Assembly (NCBI GenBank): GCA_036338025.1
Contig: JAYZDB010000118.1
Span: 1-11,004 of the forward strand
Source of the DNA: JAYZDB01 sp036338025
GTDB taxonomy: Bacteria; Planctomycetota; UBA1135; UBA2386
DNA: 11,004 nt
Direction of reading: 5' to 3'
Shown: positions 1 to 6,477 of the stretch, piece after piece
How the letters are laid out: the number at the start of each line of letters is the position of its first letter
Position numbering within the stretch: position 1 is the first letter of the stretch
The notes under the pieces: model-generated
What the model was told of the DNA's origin: nothing
What the model saw: the letters and a program-made list of their open reading frames with translations, nothing else
Database searches by the model: none
Made by a program: the position numbers and the translations under genes

Positions 1-206
1 CAACCCTTGCCGTCGAGGCGGAGGTCCGACTTCGGTTTCCGGGTGCGGCCACCGGAATCCTTGTAGGCTGCCTTGTGACACTTCAGACAGCTCTTCTGCA
101 GGATCGGGTAGATCTGCGACTTGAAGCTGACCTTGCCCTGCGCGGACAGGGCGACCGGGAAGCCGAGTGCCAAAGCACCCAGCACAATCATCGTCTGGTT
201 TCGCAT
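1..206 (-). CDS. PSCyt1-type planctomycete cytochrome c domain protein (5' part only)
   Basis: Only the first 68 codons lie in the window; the gene runs off the left edge. Residues 1-22 form a signal peptide (basic start, hydrophobic core, then an Ala-Gln junction), so the protein is exported. The mature part begins with a segment reading IYPILQKSC, a CLKCH haem-attachment motif at residues 40-44, and then KSDLRLDGKG at 59-68. That order is the signature of the PSCyt1 domain (PF07635), in which a single haem c would be bound through the two cysteines with His44 as axial ligand. The ATG at 204-206 follows the DUF1501 stop by 19 bases; the gap is pyrimidine-rich in the sense direction, with no Shine-Dalgarno match. 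An ATG at codon 6 is an alternative start. In many planctomycetes this domain begins a much larger protein (with PSCyt2/PSD1, WD40 or DUF1592-type modules), so the rest cannot be guessed here. Confidence 0.85.
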   Translation of the reverse strand, partial: MRNQTMIVLGALALGFPVALSAQGKVSFKSQIYPILQKSCLKCHKAAYKDSGGRTRKPKSDLRLDGKG

Positions 207-225
207 CTTGGTGGAGGGGTTTGAT

Positions 226-1581
226 CTAGCCAAAGAGTGCCCGCACCGGCTTGCCCTTGTGGGCGACCTGGAACGGCCGTCCCGAAGGAGAGTGAATGAT
301 GAAGTCGAGCGGCAGGCCCAGGGCATACGCGATCGTCGCATTGAAGTCCTGCACCGCCACCGGGTTCTCGATCACCTCGGCGCCGCGGGCGTCGGTCTTG
401 CCGTACTTCTGGCCTCCAACGATGCCACCACCGGCCATCCAGCCGGAGAAGGCCTTCGGGAAGTGGTTGCGGCCGTTGCCATTGTTGACGATGTCCGGCG
501 TGCGGCCGAACTCGGTAGCGAACACCACCAGCGTCTCATCGAGCAGACCGCGGGCCTCGAGGTCCGCGAGCAGAGTCGCGATGCTCTGATCGAGGTTCGG
601 GCAGGCGTCTTCCATCTTCTCAAAGTTGTTGGTGTGGGTATCCCACCCGCCACTGACAACCTCAACAAAGCGGACGTTGTGCTCAATCAGCCGGCGAGCG
701 AGCAAACAGCCCTGTCCAAACTGATTGTCACCATAGGCAGCCTTCAGTTCTTCCGACTCCTTCCGGATGTCGAATGCAGCCAGATCATCGGACTGCATCA
801 ACTTGATGGCTTCCTTGTACATATCTTCGTAGCCGCGCACCTTCCGATGGTTGAACTTGCCCTTGAAGGCCCTGTTCATCTCCTCCAACTTCGCAAGGCG
901 TCGATCGAAGGTCTCTCCGTCAACGGAGTGGTGCCGGTGGCTGTCCTGCAGGCCAGACTTCGGGTCCCCGATGGGCAAGGGCGCGTACTTGGACTCAAAG
1001 AACCCCGCCGACGCCGTGTTGGCTCCGATCCCGACACCCACGTGTGCAGGCAAAGTCGGATTGGTCTTACCGGCCATGCGATTTAGCCAGGCACCGATCG
1101 ATGGGTGCTTGATCGTCCCACGCATCGGATAGCTGGTGTGCATGAAGTAGCGGCCCTGCGCATGGGCACCCTGGGTCGAGTGGAGGCTGTTGATCACCGC
1201 CACCTTGTCCATGTGCTTGGCGAGTTCTGGGAAGTACTGCGAGATCTGCACTCCATCCGCGTTGGTGTTGATCGACTCGATCGGCCCCTGGTTGTCAGCA
1301 CCAGGTTTCGTGTCGAAGGTGTCGAGGTGGGAAATCCCACCGCTCATGTAGAGGTAGATGACATTCTTCGCGGTTGCCGGAAGCATTGGGAACTGGCCTT
1401 CGGCAGGCGCTGGCTTCTGCGAGCCCTGCGTCTTCTTGGCTTTGCCCTGCTTCCCCTGCGCGGTTGCCAGGCCACCCAGTACCGGCATCGCACCGACGGC
1501 CAGAAGGCCGCTGGCGGCACCGACTACGAAGTCACGACGACAGCACTCGTCACTCTTGTTGAATAGGTCCTTGATACTCAT
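226..1581 (-). CDS. DUF1501 family protein, Tat-exported
   Basis: This 451-residue protein belongs to DUF1501 (PF07394), a family within the alkaline-phosphatase/sulfatase-like fold whose reaction is not settled. The N-terminus carries a twin-arginine signal, CCRRDFVVGAASG at residues 13-25, followed by a hydrophobic stretch to about residue 42 and a Lys/Gln-rich linker (43-60). Family motifs are all present: SGGISHLDTFDTKPG (80-94), HAQGRYFMHTSYP (140-152), GGWDTH (311-316), ATEFGRTP (355-362) and GRNHFP (370-375). The Asp and His residues in these motifs are the likely metal ligands by analogy with the superfamily. Length is normal for the family. The ATG at 1579-1581 has an AAGGA ribosome binding site at 1590-1594, 8 bases away. 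It lies 32 bases downstream of the PSCyt2/PSD1 stop, the usual planctomycete pairing, which implies a shared envelope process. The Tat signal suggests folding with a cofactor before export. Confidence 0.95.
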   Translation of the reverse strand: MSIKDLFNKSDECCRRDFVVGAASGLLAVGAMPVLGGLATAQGKQGKAKKTQGSQKPAPAEGQFPMLPATAKNVIYLYMSGGISHLDTFDTKPGADNQGPIESINTNADGVQISQYFPELAKHMDKVAVINSLHSTQGAHAQGRYFMHTSYPMRGTIKHPSIGAWLNRMAGKTNPTLPAHVGVGIGANTASAGFFESKYAPLPIGDPKSGLQDSHRHHSVDGETFDRRLAKLEEMNRAFKGKFNHRKVRGYEDMYKEAIKLMQSDDLAAFDIRKESEELKAAYGDNQFGQGCLLARRLIEHNVRFVEVVSGGWDTHTNNFEKMEDACPNLDQSIATLLADLEARGLLDETLVVFATEFGRTPDIVNNGNGRNHFPKAFSGWMAGGGIVGGQKYGKTDARGAEVIENPVAVQDFNATIAYALGLPLDFIIHSPSGRPFQVAHKGKPVRALFG

Positions 1582-1613
1582 GACTATGTTCCTTGTTCCT
1601 CTCGGTGACGGGG

Positions 1614-3818
1614 CTACTGGACGAATCGGAACTCATGCGAGTTCACCAGCGTCCAAACAAGATCCTTGACGACCTTGCGACCGCCCTGATCCATTTCGTG
1701 TTCCCACACAGCCAACTCGCGGCCACGGGGTTCCCGACTGAGCACGGCCTGGTAGGCCGTGCGAATCTTTTCGCGGTCGCTACTCGATTCGTAGATCGTC
1801 TTCATCAACTCGGAGGAGTAGTTGGAGAGGACCCGGTCCTCGAGGAAACCGTTCAGCAACGAGAGCACTTGAGGCACGTTGGCTTCAGTGTGCGAGGCCT
1901 GGATCTGCTCACGATCGGACTGGCCGAACTTGCGGATCAGGTGACCGGCGGGCGCCGGGTGTTGCTGCTCAGAAGCACGGACCATTGCACCTTCGCCGCG
2001 ACGACCGCGACGACTCCGGGAAGAAGGTCGACGTCCGGGTTTGCGATCGATGTCGACACCCAACGCCAGGAGCTGGTCCTTGATCTGCTTCATTTTCTGT
2101 TGATCGTCCGCCTGCTTGGCTTTCACGTATTCACGGTAGAGAGGGCGGGTCTTCTCACGCTTGCTCTCAGCCTCGGCCGCCATCCTCTGACTGCGCTGAC
2201 GCGACTGTTCCATGCGTTTCCGCTGGTCCTTGCGCCGCTGCGCGGCCTGCTGTTCACGGTACTTCTTGGGATCGCTGTAGCGGAGCTTCTGGGCATTGAC
2301 CATCTTGGCCAACTCATCACTCGGCATGTTGATCATCTCCTCGTAGCGAGTGTAGACACTCTCGGCACGACGTGCCGGATCTTGGATCGTCGCATCTACG
2401 TCAGACATGCTGAAGGTCAACAGGGAATCCCACATCTGCTCACCGGTCATGCGGCGAAGCAGCGGGCCCTGGAAGTAGAACTTCTCGTCGGAGGGCACAT
2501 CGTCACTCATGGCCTCGCGTTGGAAGGTGTTGGTGTTGAAGAGTACCCGGAGGAACTGACGCAAATCGAAATCGACGCTGACCATCAGCTTTTCGAGCTG
2601 CCGCATGAGCGCTGGGTTCGAGGCCTCGGTGTCATCCATCAGGTTGTCAACCGGCTCGATCAGCCCGCGACCCATGGCGAACTTCCACATCCGGTTGGCG
2701 ATCACCTTGGTGAAACGGGGATTCGCCGGATCGGTCATCCACTGAGCGTAGGAATCCCGCGTGTCGAGTTCCTTGTCATTCGAGCGACCGCGATTGCGGC
2801 GGCTGCGCTGGGCCTGCCGGCGTCGTTCGGCTTCCCGCTCACGTCGGCTCATGCGGCGACCGCTCTTTTTCGTCGGAGGCGCCGGGAACTGGATCTTCGG
2901 ACTCTTGCCAAACAAGGCGTGAGCGGTGACGACCGCGCTGGGCTTGGCGTCATCGTACTTGTAGTCCTTGGGCAGGCGAATCTTGCCAGTGCCTGTGCCG
3001 TCGACGCCAGAGTTGACCGTGCGCATCATGCGACCGATCGCACGCAAACCATCCCTGTCGCCCTTGCGACGCAGGTTCTGGTACACCTGGGTGATACCGT
3101 CACCCGTGTTCTGTTTTTGCACGTCCGTGCGGTAGCTCAGGCCGCCGGTAAAGGCTGCCATCTGATAGAAGTCCTTCTGCTTCCACTTGTCGAACGGGTG
3201 GTCGTGACACTGGGCGCACTCCAAACGTGTCCCGAGGAACACGCGAACCGTGTTGGCCATACTGTCGAGCGGCATCCCGCGGTCTCGTAGCAGCATCCCG
3301 GTAGCGCCGTTGCCGCGCACGTGGGCTGGCCCATTGGCAGAGACCATGTCACGCACGAACTCGTCATAGGGCTTGTTGGCTGCAAGCGAGTCCTTGAGGA
3401 AGTGGACAAAGGGCTCACCAGAGATGTTGTTGTTCAGACGGCTCTTGACCCGCAAGAGGTCTGCCCAGTAGTTGAACATGCGGCTGGTATGTCCTGAACT
3501 CTCGAGTAGAGAGTCGATCAACCCAGACCGTTTCTCCGGCTGCTGGGAGGTCAAGAACTTGCGCGTCTCGGTGACGTTCGGGATGCGCCCGACAATCCCG
3601 ACGTACGCACGGCGCAAGAACGTCGCATCATCCGCAATCGCGTTCGGCTTGAGCTTGGCGCGTTTGAGGTCAAGATCGACCAATCGGTCAATGTTCTTGG
3701 CAGCGACCTTGACCTGGACTCGACCAAAACGAGTCGGTGGCTCTCCGGGCTCACTGCCAATCGGCAAGAGCGCTCCGAGGATCAATGCGGGTGAAAGGTA
3801 GGAGATGTGGAACTTCAT
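1614..3818 (-). CDS. PSCyt2 (DUF1549) / PSD1 (DUF1553) domain protein
   Basis: A 734-residue exported protein. Residues 1-22 look like a signal peptide (MKFHISYLSPALILGALLPIG). The PSCyt2/DUF1549 domain (PF07583) spans about 40-225 and contains CAQCHDHPFDKWKQKDFY at 201-218, the family's CxxCH motif. PSD1/DUF1553 (PF07587) begins near NPRFTKVIANRMWKFAMGRG (366-385) and ends with the typical VNSHEFRFVQ tail (725-734). The function of these domains is not established; a haem-binding role is suggested by CxxCH only. Two inserts stand out: an Arg-rich block at 316-345 and a charged, coil-forming stretch at about 500-607 inside PSD1. The start is fixed by the ATGA overlap with the upstream stop and by GGAG at 3825-3828, 6 bases from the ATG. 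The reading frame is open further upstream to 4088, but that part lies within the preceding gene. No PSCyt1 domain precedes PSCyt2, unlike many relatives. Confidence 0.95.
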   Translation of the reverse strand: MKFHISYLSPALILGALLPIGSEPGEPPTRFGRVQVKVAAKNIDRLVDLDLKRAKLKPNAIADDATFLRRAYVGIVGRIPNVTETRKFLTSQQPEKRSGLIDSLLESSGHTSRMFNYWADLLRVKSRLNNNISGEPFVHFLKDSLAANKPYDEFVRDMVSANGPAHVRGNGATGMLLRDRGMPLDSMANTVRVFLGTRLECAQCHDHPFDKWKQKDFYQMAAFTGGLSYRTDVQKQNTGDGITQVYQNLRRKGDRDGLRAIGRMMRTVNSGVDGTGTGKIRLPKDYKYDDAKPSAVVTAHALFGKSPKIQFPAPPTKKSGRRMSRREREAERRRQAQRSRRNRGRSNDKELDTRDSYAQWMTDPANPRFTKVIANRMWKFAMGRGLIEPVDNLMDDTEASNPALMRQLEKLMVSVDFDLRQFLRVLFNTNTFQREAMSDDVPSDEKFYFQGPLLRRMTGEQMWDSLLTFSMSDVDATIQDPARRAESVYTRYEEMINMPSDELAKMVNAQKLRYSDPKKYREQQAAQRRKDQRKRMEQSRQRSQRMAAEAESKREKTRPLYREYVKAKQADDQQKMKQIKDQLLALGVDIDRKPGRRPSSRSRRGRRGEGAMVRASEQQHPAPAGHLIRKFGQSDREQIQASHTEANVPQVLSLLNGFLEDRVLSNYSSELMKTIYESSSDREKIRTAYQAVLSREPRGRELAVWEHEMDQGGRKVVKDLVWTLVNSHEFRFVQ

Positions 3819-4624
3819 TTGCGTCTCCGCTTGTCGGTCTTGGTCCGTGTTTGGGCCTGCCTCTGAATTCTCTTCAATTGACTCCGGACACTCTTCGCCG
3901 GGTCTTGTTTCAATCGCTCTTCCAACCGTTCGATCTGACGCTGATAGCGTTGGATCTCCAGTTGCATCTGTCGGCGTTTTGCGGCCGCCTCCTGGGTGAG
4001 GACTGCCGAAAGTTGCCGGGTAAGTTCGGGTGCATTCTTCACGGTCATCTGCGCCGCGATCAGGCGGGCTTGCGACCGGAGTCGCCATTCCGTGAGGGCG
4101 AGATCATGGTCAGCCTTGCCGCGAGATTTGGATCGCTGGATCCGCTGGTGATCACCTACCAGTTCCCGGATGGCCGTCTGATAGGTGCGCGGGTGGCTGT
4201 TACGCAAACGGAGTAGCAGGCGGGACAACTCCGGATGATGCTGCCTCGCCATCTGGAGGGCTTCGTTTTCGAGCCGGCGCGTGATCTTCTGGCTGTGGTC
4301 GAGCAGCGTGTTGAAGGCCTTGGGATCCCTTTGTTCGAGATAACCCAGCAGACTACGGGTGCGAGGAAACGCCGACGTGATGTGGTTCTTTGCGAGACGT
4401 TGTTCACGCACCCGCGGATTCGATGCCTGGACGGTCTTGGGCTGGCGCTGACCCTTTGGACCAGACTTGCCAGGCGCCTTTTGCCTGGTCGGAGCCTGCT
4501 TCTGGGATGCCCCCCTCTTATCGAGGCCCTTCTTGCCCTGGGGTCGGTCGGTCTGCCCGCCGACGGCGGAAAGCAGGATCCCACTACAGAGCACAGCAAC
4601 TGGCAGCCAGGAGAGTCGTCGCAT
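3815..4624 (-). CDS. Secreted, highly basic helical protein (planctomycete hypothetical)
   Basis: A 269-residue protein of unknown function. Residues 1-22 form a signal peptide (MRRLSWLPVAVLCSGILLSA). Residues 23-80 are a low-complexity Lys/Gln/Pro/Gly linker. Residues 90-260 look almost wholly helical: a run of helices each introduced by Asp-Pro or His-Pro (YLEQRDPKAF 95-104, QHHPELSRLL 128-137, NSHPRTYQTAI 142-152), then an acid-start helix with TEWRLRSQARLIAAQ (178-192), then a coiled-coil (215-258) and a basic end (RRRK). This pattern resembles uncharacterised secreted planctomycete proteins seen near sigma/anti-sigma genes; I cannot give a formal family. The start at 4622-4624 is chosen because it shares one base with the anti-sigma stop (TGATG), places the signal peptide at the N-terminus and has AAGGA at 4636-4640; nine further in-frame codons upstream are probably not used. 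Location between sigma/anti-sigma and the exported PSCyt2/PSD1 protein suggests a periplasmic partner or signal modulator. Confidence 0.85.
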   Translation of the reverse strand: MRRLSWLPVAVLCSGILLSAVGGQTDRPQGKKGLDKRGASQKQAPTRQKAPGKSGPKGQRQPKTVQASNPRVREQRLAKNHITSAFPRTRSLLGYLEQRDPKAFNTLLDHSQKITRRLENEALQMARQHHPELSRLLLRLRNSHPRTYQTAIRELVGDHQRIQRSKSRGKADHDLALTEWRLRSQARLIAAQMTVKNAPELTRQLSAVLTQEAAAKRRQMQLEIQRYQRQIERLEERLKQDPAKSVRSQLKRIQRQAQTRTKTDKRRRK

Positions 4625-5154
4625 CACTTCACCAATCCTTGCATCATCCAATCCGGGGGTTCCAGGACATCGAGGACGCCCACAAGCTCGGAAAATTCCT
4701 CGAGGACTTCGCCCTGGTCTACATCTTCAGCTTCCTGGTCCGCGAGTTCGCCGAACGCCATCCAAGAGGCAATGAGGACCTGATCCTCGGATTCCTCCGT
4801 GACCGCTTGCGCCGTATTCCCATCGGTGCTGACGACCGCCGATCCACCCTCGACCGCACCCGTGGTGCTTGTCGACCACGCCGAGACGGCGTAGGCAATC
4901 GTCGCGAAGACCAGCAAAATCGCCGCCGCGGCCAACAGCCGCCAAGAGCGCACGGGCGACACAGCAGCCGCTGACATCTCGGGTGCGACCGCATCATCCG
5001 CGCTGACCACGGCGATCCGGACCGCAAACTCAACCGCATCACGAGCAGCCTGATCGTCGGCCAGGCGAGCTTCGAATGCCGTGGTCTCCGCCGCGGCAAG
5101 CTCGCCAGTGACATAGCGCACTGCCAGGAGATCCAGGTCGTCGTGTCCGATCAT
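4624..5154 (-). CDS. Putative membrane anti-sigma factor
   Basis: A 176-residue single-pass membrane protein placed directly behind an ECF sigma gene. Residues 1-50 resemble the helical anti-sigma domain of ECF regulators (DDLDLLAVRYVTGELAAAE..FEARLADD), which would hold the sigma factor in the cytoplasm. One transmembrane helix follows at about 71-93 (WRLLAAAAILLVFATIAYAV). The remaining 83 residues would be outside the membrane and are acidic from 119 to 163. The protein has no cysteine at all, so it cannot bind zinc in the HxxxCxxC manner of ZAS-type anti-sigma factors. The start at 5152-5154 overlaps the sigma stop as ATGA, with GAGGGA at 5165-5170 as ribosome binding site. Function is assigned from position, topology and weak similarity, not from a diagnostic motif. 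Confidence 0.8.
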   Translation of the reverse strand: MIGHDDLDLLAVRYVTGELAAAETTAFEARLADDQAARDAVEFAVRIAVVSADDAVAPEMSAAAVSPVRSWRLLAAAAILLVFATIAYAVSAWSTSTTGAVEGGSAVVSTDGNTAQAVTEESEDQVLIASWMAFGELADQEAEDVDQGEVLEEFSELVGVLDVLEPPDWMMQGLVK

Positions 5155-5663
5155 GACTGCAGTATCCCTCTGAGTTTGGAAAGCGCCAGGCGCATGCGGG
5201 TAAGAGCCGTGCCCATCGGCACTCCCAGTCTCTCCGAGATCTGGGCGAAGGTAAGCGACTCCCGGAAACGCAGGTTCAGAACCTCGCGCTGAGCCTCGGG
5301 CAATTCGGTAAGGGCGGCCTGGGCGCGCAGTAGATCCTCGTCCCTGATGACTTGATCGCTGGCCGACGGCATCGCGTGCGACACCCGCGGATCGAGAGCC
5401 AACTGGAGCACGGCGGCATCACGCGTTTGCGCCCGACGTCGCAATGCGATCGCCTGGTTGAATGCAACTTTGAAGATCCAGCCTCTCATAGACTCATCCC
5501 GCGCTGTGTGACCTTGCTCCATCACTTGTATGAACGTCTGTTGCAGTGCCTCCTCGGCCAACTCGGCATCCTTGAGCACGCCGAGGACGAATCGTCGTAC
5601 CGCGGACGCGTGGGACTCGTAGAGTGCCTCGATCTGGTGAGGAAGAAGCTTCGGCTTCGGCAA
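5151..5663 (-). CDS. ECF-type RNA polymerase sigma factor
   Basis: A 170-residue sigma-70 family protein of the extracytoplasmic-function type, containing only regions 2 and 4. Region 2 covers about residues 11-78 (LYESHASAVRRFVLGVLKDAELAEEALQQTF then GWIFKVAFNQAI). Region 4 covers about 112-166, with LTELPEAQREVLNLRF (118-133), the helix-turn-helix FAQISERLGVPMGTALTRM (139-157) and ALSKLRGIL. It would direct RNA polymerase to a small regulon and be restrained by the adjacent anti-sigma protein. The start is TTG (5661-5663); there is no in-frame ATG or GTG before an upstream stop at 5706-5708, and GGAGA at 5671-5675 sits 7 bases before the TTG. A CTG at 5700-5702 is the only other near-start. 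There is no extra C-terminal domain, unlike many planctomycete ECF proteins. Confidence 0.95.
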   Translation of the reverse strand: MPKPKLLPHQIEALYESHASAVRRFVLGVLKDAELAEEALQQTFIQVMEQGHTARDESMRGWIFKVAFNQAIALRRRAQTRDAAVLQLALDPRVSHAMPSASDQVIRDEDLLRAQAALTELPEAQREVLNLRFRESLTFAQISERLGVPMGTALTRMRLALSKLRGILQS

Positions 5664-5943
5664 GTCGGGGTCTCCGATCCCAAGTTTGGTTGGTTGAAGC
5701 AGGATTCATTCTCGATCACCAGTTCCGTAGAAACGAGAGCCGGGACCCAGCCATTATTCTCTCTCGCCTGATTTTCTGGCAGCCTTGTCGAAATTCCCCT
5801 ATCCTGTTACACGTAGGTTACTTGGGACAGCACTCCACCTGCAAAGCACCTTCTGTAACCCGGGTCAATGCACCTTTCGGCACCAGTTTGGAGTAGATCT
5901 CACCGTTCATCGCCCCCGGAATAGACTCCGACCGACCCAGATC
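5664..5943. other. Divergent intergenic region between sigma operon and cytochrome c gene
   Basis: This 280-base stretch must hold the promoters of both the minus-strand sigma operon and the plus-strand cytochrome gene. It contains the least GC-rich part of the neighbourhood (about 5745-5820). I see no convincing housekeeping promoter on either strand. A GGAACT on the minus strand (5721-5726) resembles the -35 element of many ECF promoters, but no clear -10 partner follows. GTTAC/GTAAC words occur at 5806-5810, 5817-5821 and 5855-5859. In-frame codons upstream of the cytochrome ATG (from 5785) carry no recognisable signal peptide or domain, so I treat them as non-coding. Confidence 0.6.
5671..5675 (-). 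promoter_or_regulatory. Ribosome binding site supporting the TTG start of the sigma gene
   Basis: On the minus strand this reads GGAGA, ending 7 bases before the TTG codon at 5661-5663. It decides the start, because no ATG or GTG is available in frame between the TTG and the upstream stop codon. Confidence 0.7.
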
Positions 5944-6474
5944 ATGACCCGATCGACCACTCTGATCGCTCTCCTTTTCGCCCTTGGCAGCGCCGCCAGC
6001 TGTACGAGCGAGAAGCACTCGCCCGCGATCAACCAGGGCGGCAACACAGCCAAGAAACCAGCCAATCCCCAACCCGCGCTCAAGCAGTCGACCTCGAATA
6101 CCAGCAAGCCAGACACATCGACAACCGGCAATGGCGAGACACCGGCAATAGTGAAGACAACCCCAACTGCCAAGGGCCCGGCACTCAGCGCCAAGGACAA
6201 GAGGAACGCCAAGATCCAGTGGATCGTGTGCGCGACCTGCCACGGCAACACCGGCAAGGGCGACGGCCTCGCTGGTCTGGCCCTGAACCCGAAACCCCGT
6301 ACCTTCGTCGACGCTGAGTGGCAAGCCAGCACCACCGACGAACGACTGTTCAAGGTCATCAAGGAAGGTGGTGGCTCGGTCGGCCTCAGCCCACTGATGG
6401 TCGGCTATCCGCACCTCACGGACGGCACCATCTACGCCCTGATCAGCAAGATCCGCGGCTTCGTCAAGAAGTAG
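5944..6474 (+). CDS. Monohaem c-type cytochrome, probable lipoprotein
   Basis: A 176-residue protein with an N-terminal signal MTRSTTLIALLFALGSAASC; the cysteine at 20 after Ala-Ala-Ser fits a relaxed lipobox, so it is probably anchored to a membrane by lipid. Residues 21-85 are a Ser/Thr/Pro/Lys-rich flexible linker. The cytochrome c domain (about 88-176) has the haem motif CATCHGNTGKGDG (96-108) and LSPLMVGYPHLTD (148-160), in which Met152 is the likely second axial ligand. It would carry electrons in the periplasm; its partner is not shown by the sequence. The start at 5944 puts the signal peptide at the N-terminus; there is no clear Shine-Dalgarno sequence. The gene ends 3 bases from the convergent oxidoreductase gene and is transcribed away from the sigma operon. 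Similar small cytochromes act as electron acceptors for periplasmic dehydrogenases, but this is only one possibility. Confidence 0.93.
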   Translation: MTRSTTLIALLFALGSAASCTSEKHSPAINQGGNTAKKPANPQPALKQSTSNTSKPDTSTTGNGETPAIVKTTPTAKGPALSAKDKRNAKIQWIVCATCHGNTGKGDGLAGLALNPKPRTFVDAEWQASTTDERLFKVIKEGGGSVGLSPLMVGYPHLTDGTIYALISKIRGFVKK

Positions 6475-6477
6475 CGA

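Larger units (their letters stand above)
1..5663 (-). other. Probable six-gene operon: sigma, anti-sigma, secreted helical protein, PSCyt2/PSD1, DUF1501, PSCyt1
   Basis: Six genes on the minus strand follow each other without room for internal promoters. The sigma stop and anti-sigma start overlap as ATGA (5151-5154). The anti-sigma stop and next start overlap as TGATG (4622-4626). The helical-protein stop and PSCyt2/PSD1 start overlap as ATGA (3815-3818). The remaining gaps are 32 bases (1582-1613) and 19 bases (207-225). Purine-rich ribosome binding sites lie inside the preceding coding sequence for the overlapped genes. Such overlaps usually mean translational coupling and matched expression. 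That the sigma factor drives its own operon is inference from the layout. The left end is cut by the window, so the operon may be longer. Confidence 0.85.

Noticed and set aside
121..1086. Open frame on the plus strand opposite the DUF1501 gene (321 codons)
   Set aside because: Shadow of a well-supported gene on the minus strand; no recognisable motif.
1593..3290. Long open frame on the plus strand opposite the PSCyt2/PSD1 gene (565 codons)
   Set aside because: It is antisense to a gene with clear family motifs, has no signal or domain of its own, and reflects the GC-rich codon use of the opposite strand.
3819..4088. Upstream extension of the PSCyt2/PSD1 reading frame by 90 codons
   Set aside because: It lies inside the preceding gene, lacks a signal peptide, and the internal ATG has an ATGA overlap, a ribosome binding site and a signal peptide.
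5785..5943. Upstream extension of the cytochrome c frame by 53 codons
   Set aside because: The signal peptide and lipobox begin at the ATG at 5944; the extension has no feature and would consume much of the divergent promoter region.
5818..6414. Open frame on the minus strand opposite the cytochrome gene (198 codons)
   Set aside because: Antisense to the CATCH-containing cytochrome; no domain, and it would place a gene across the divergent promoter region.
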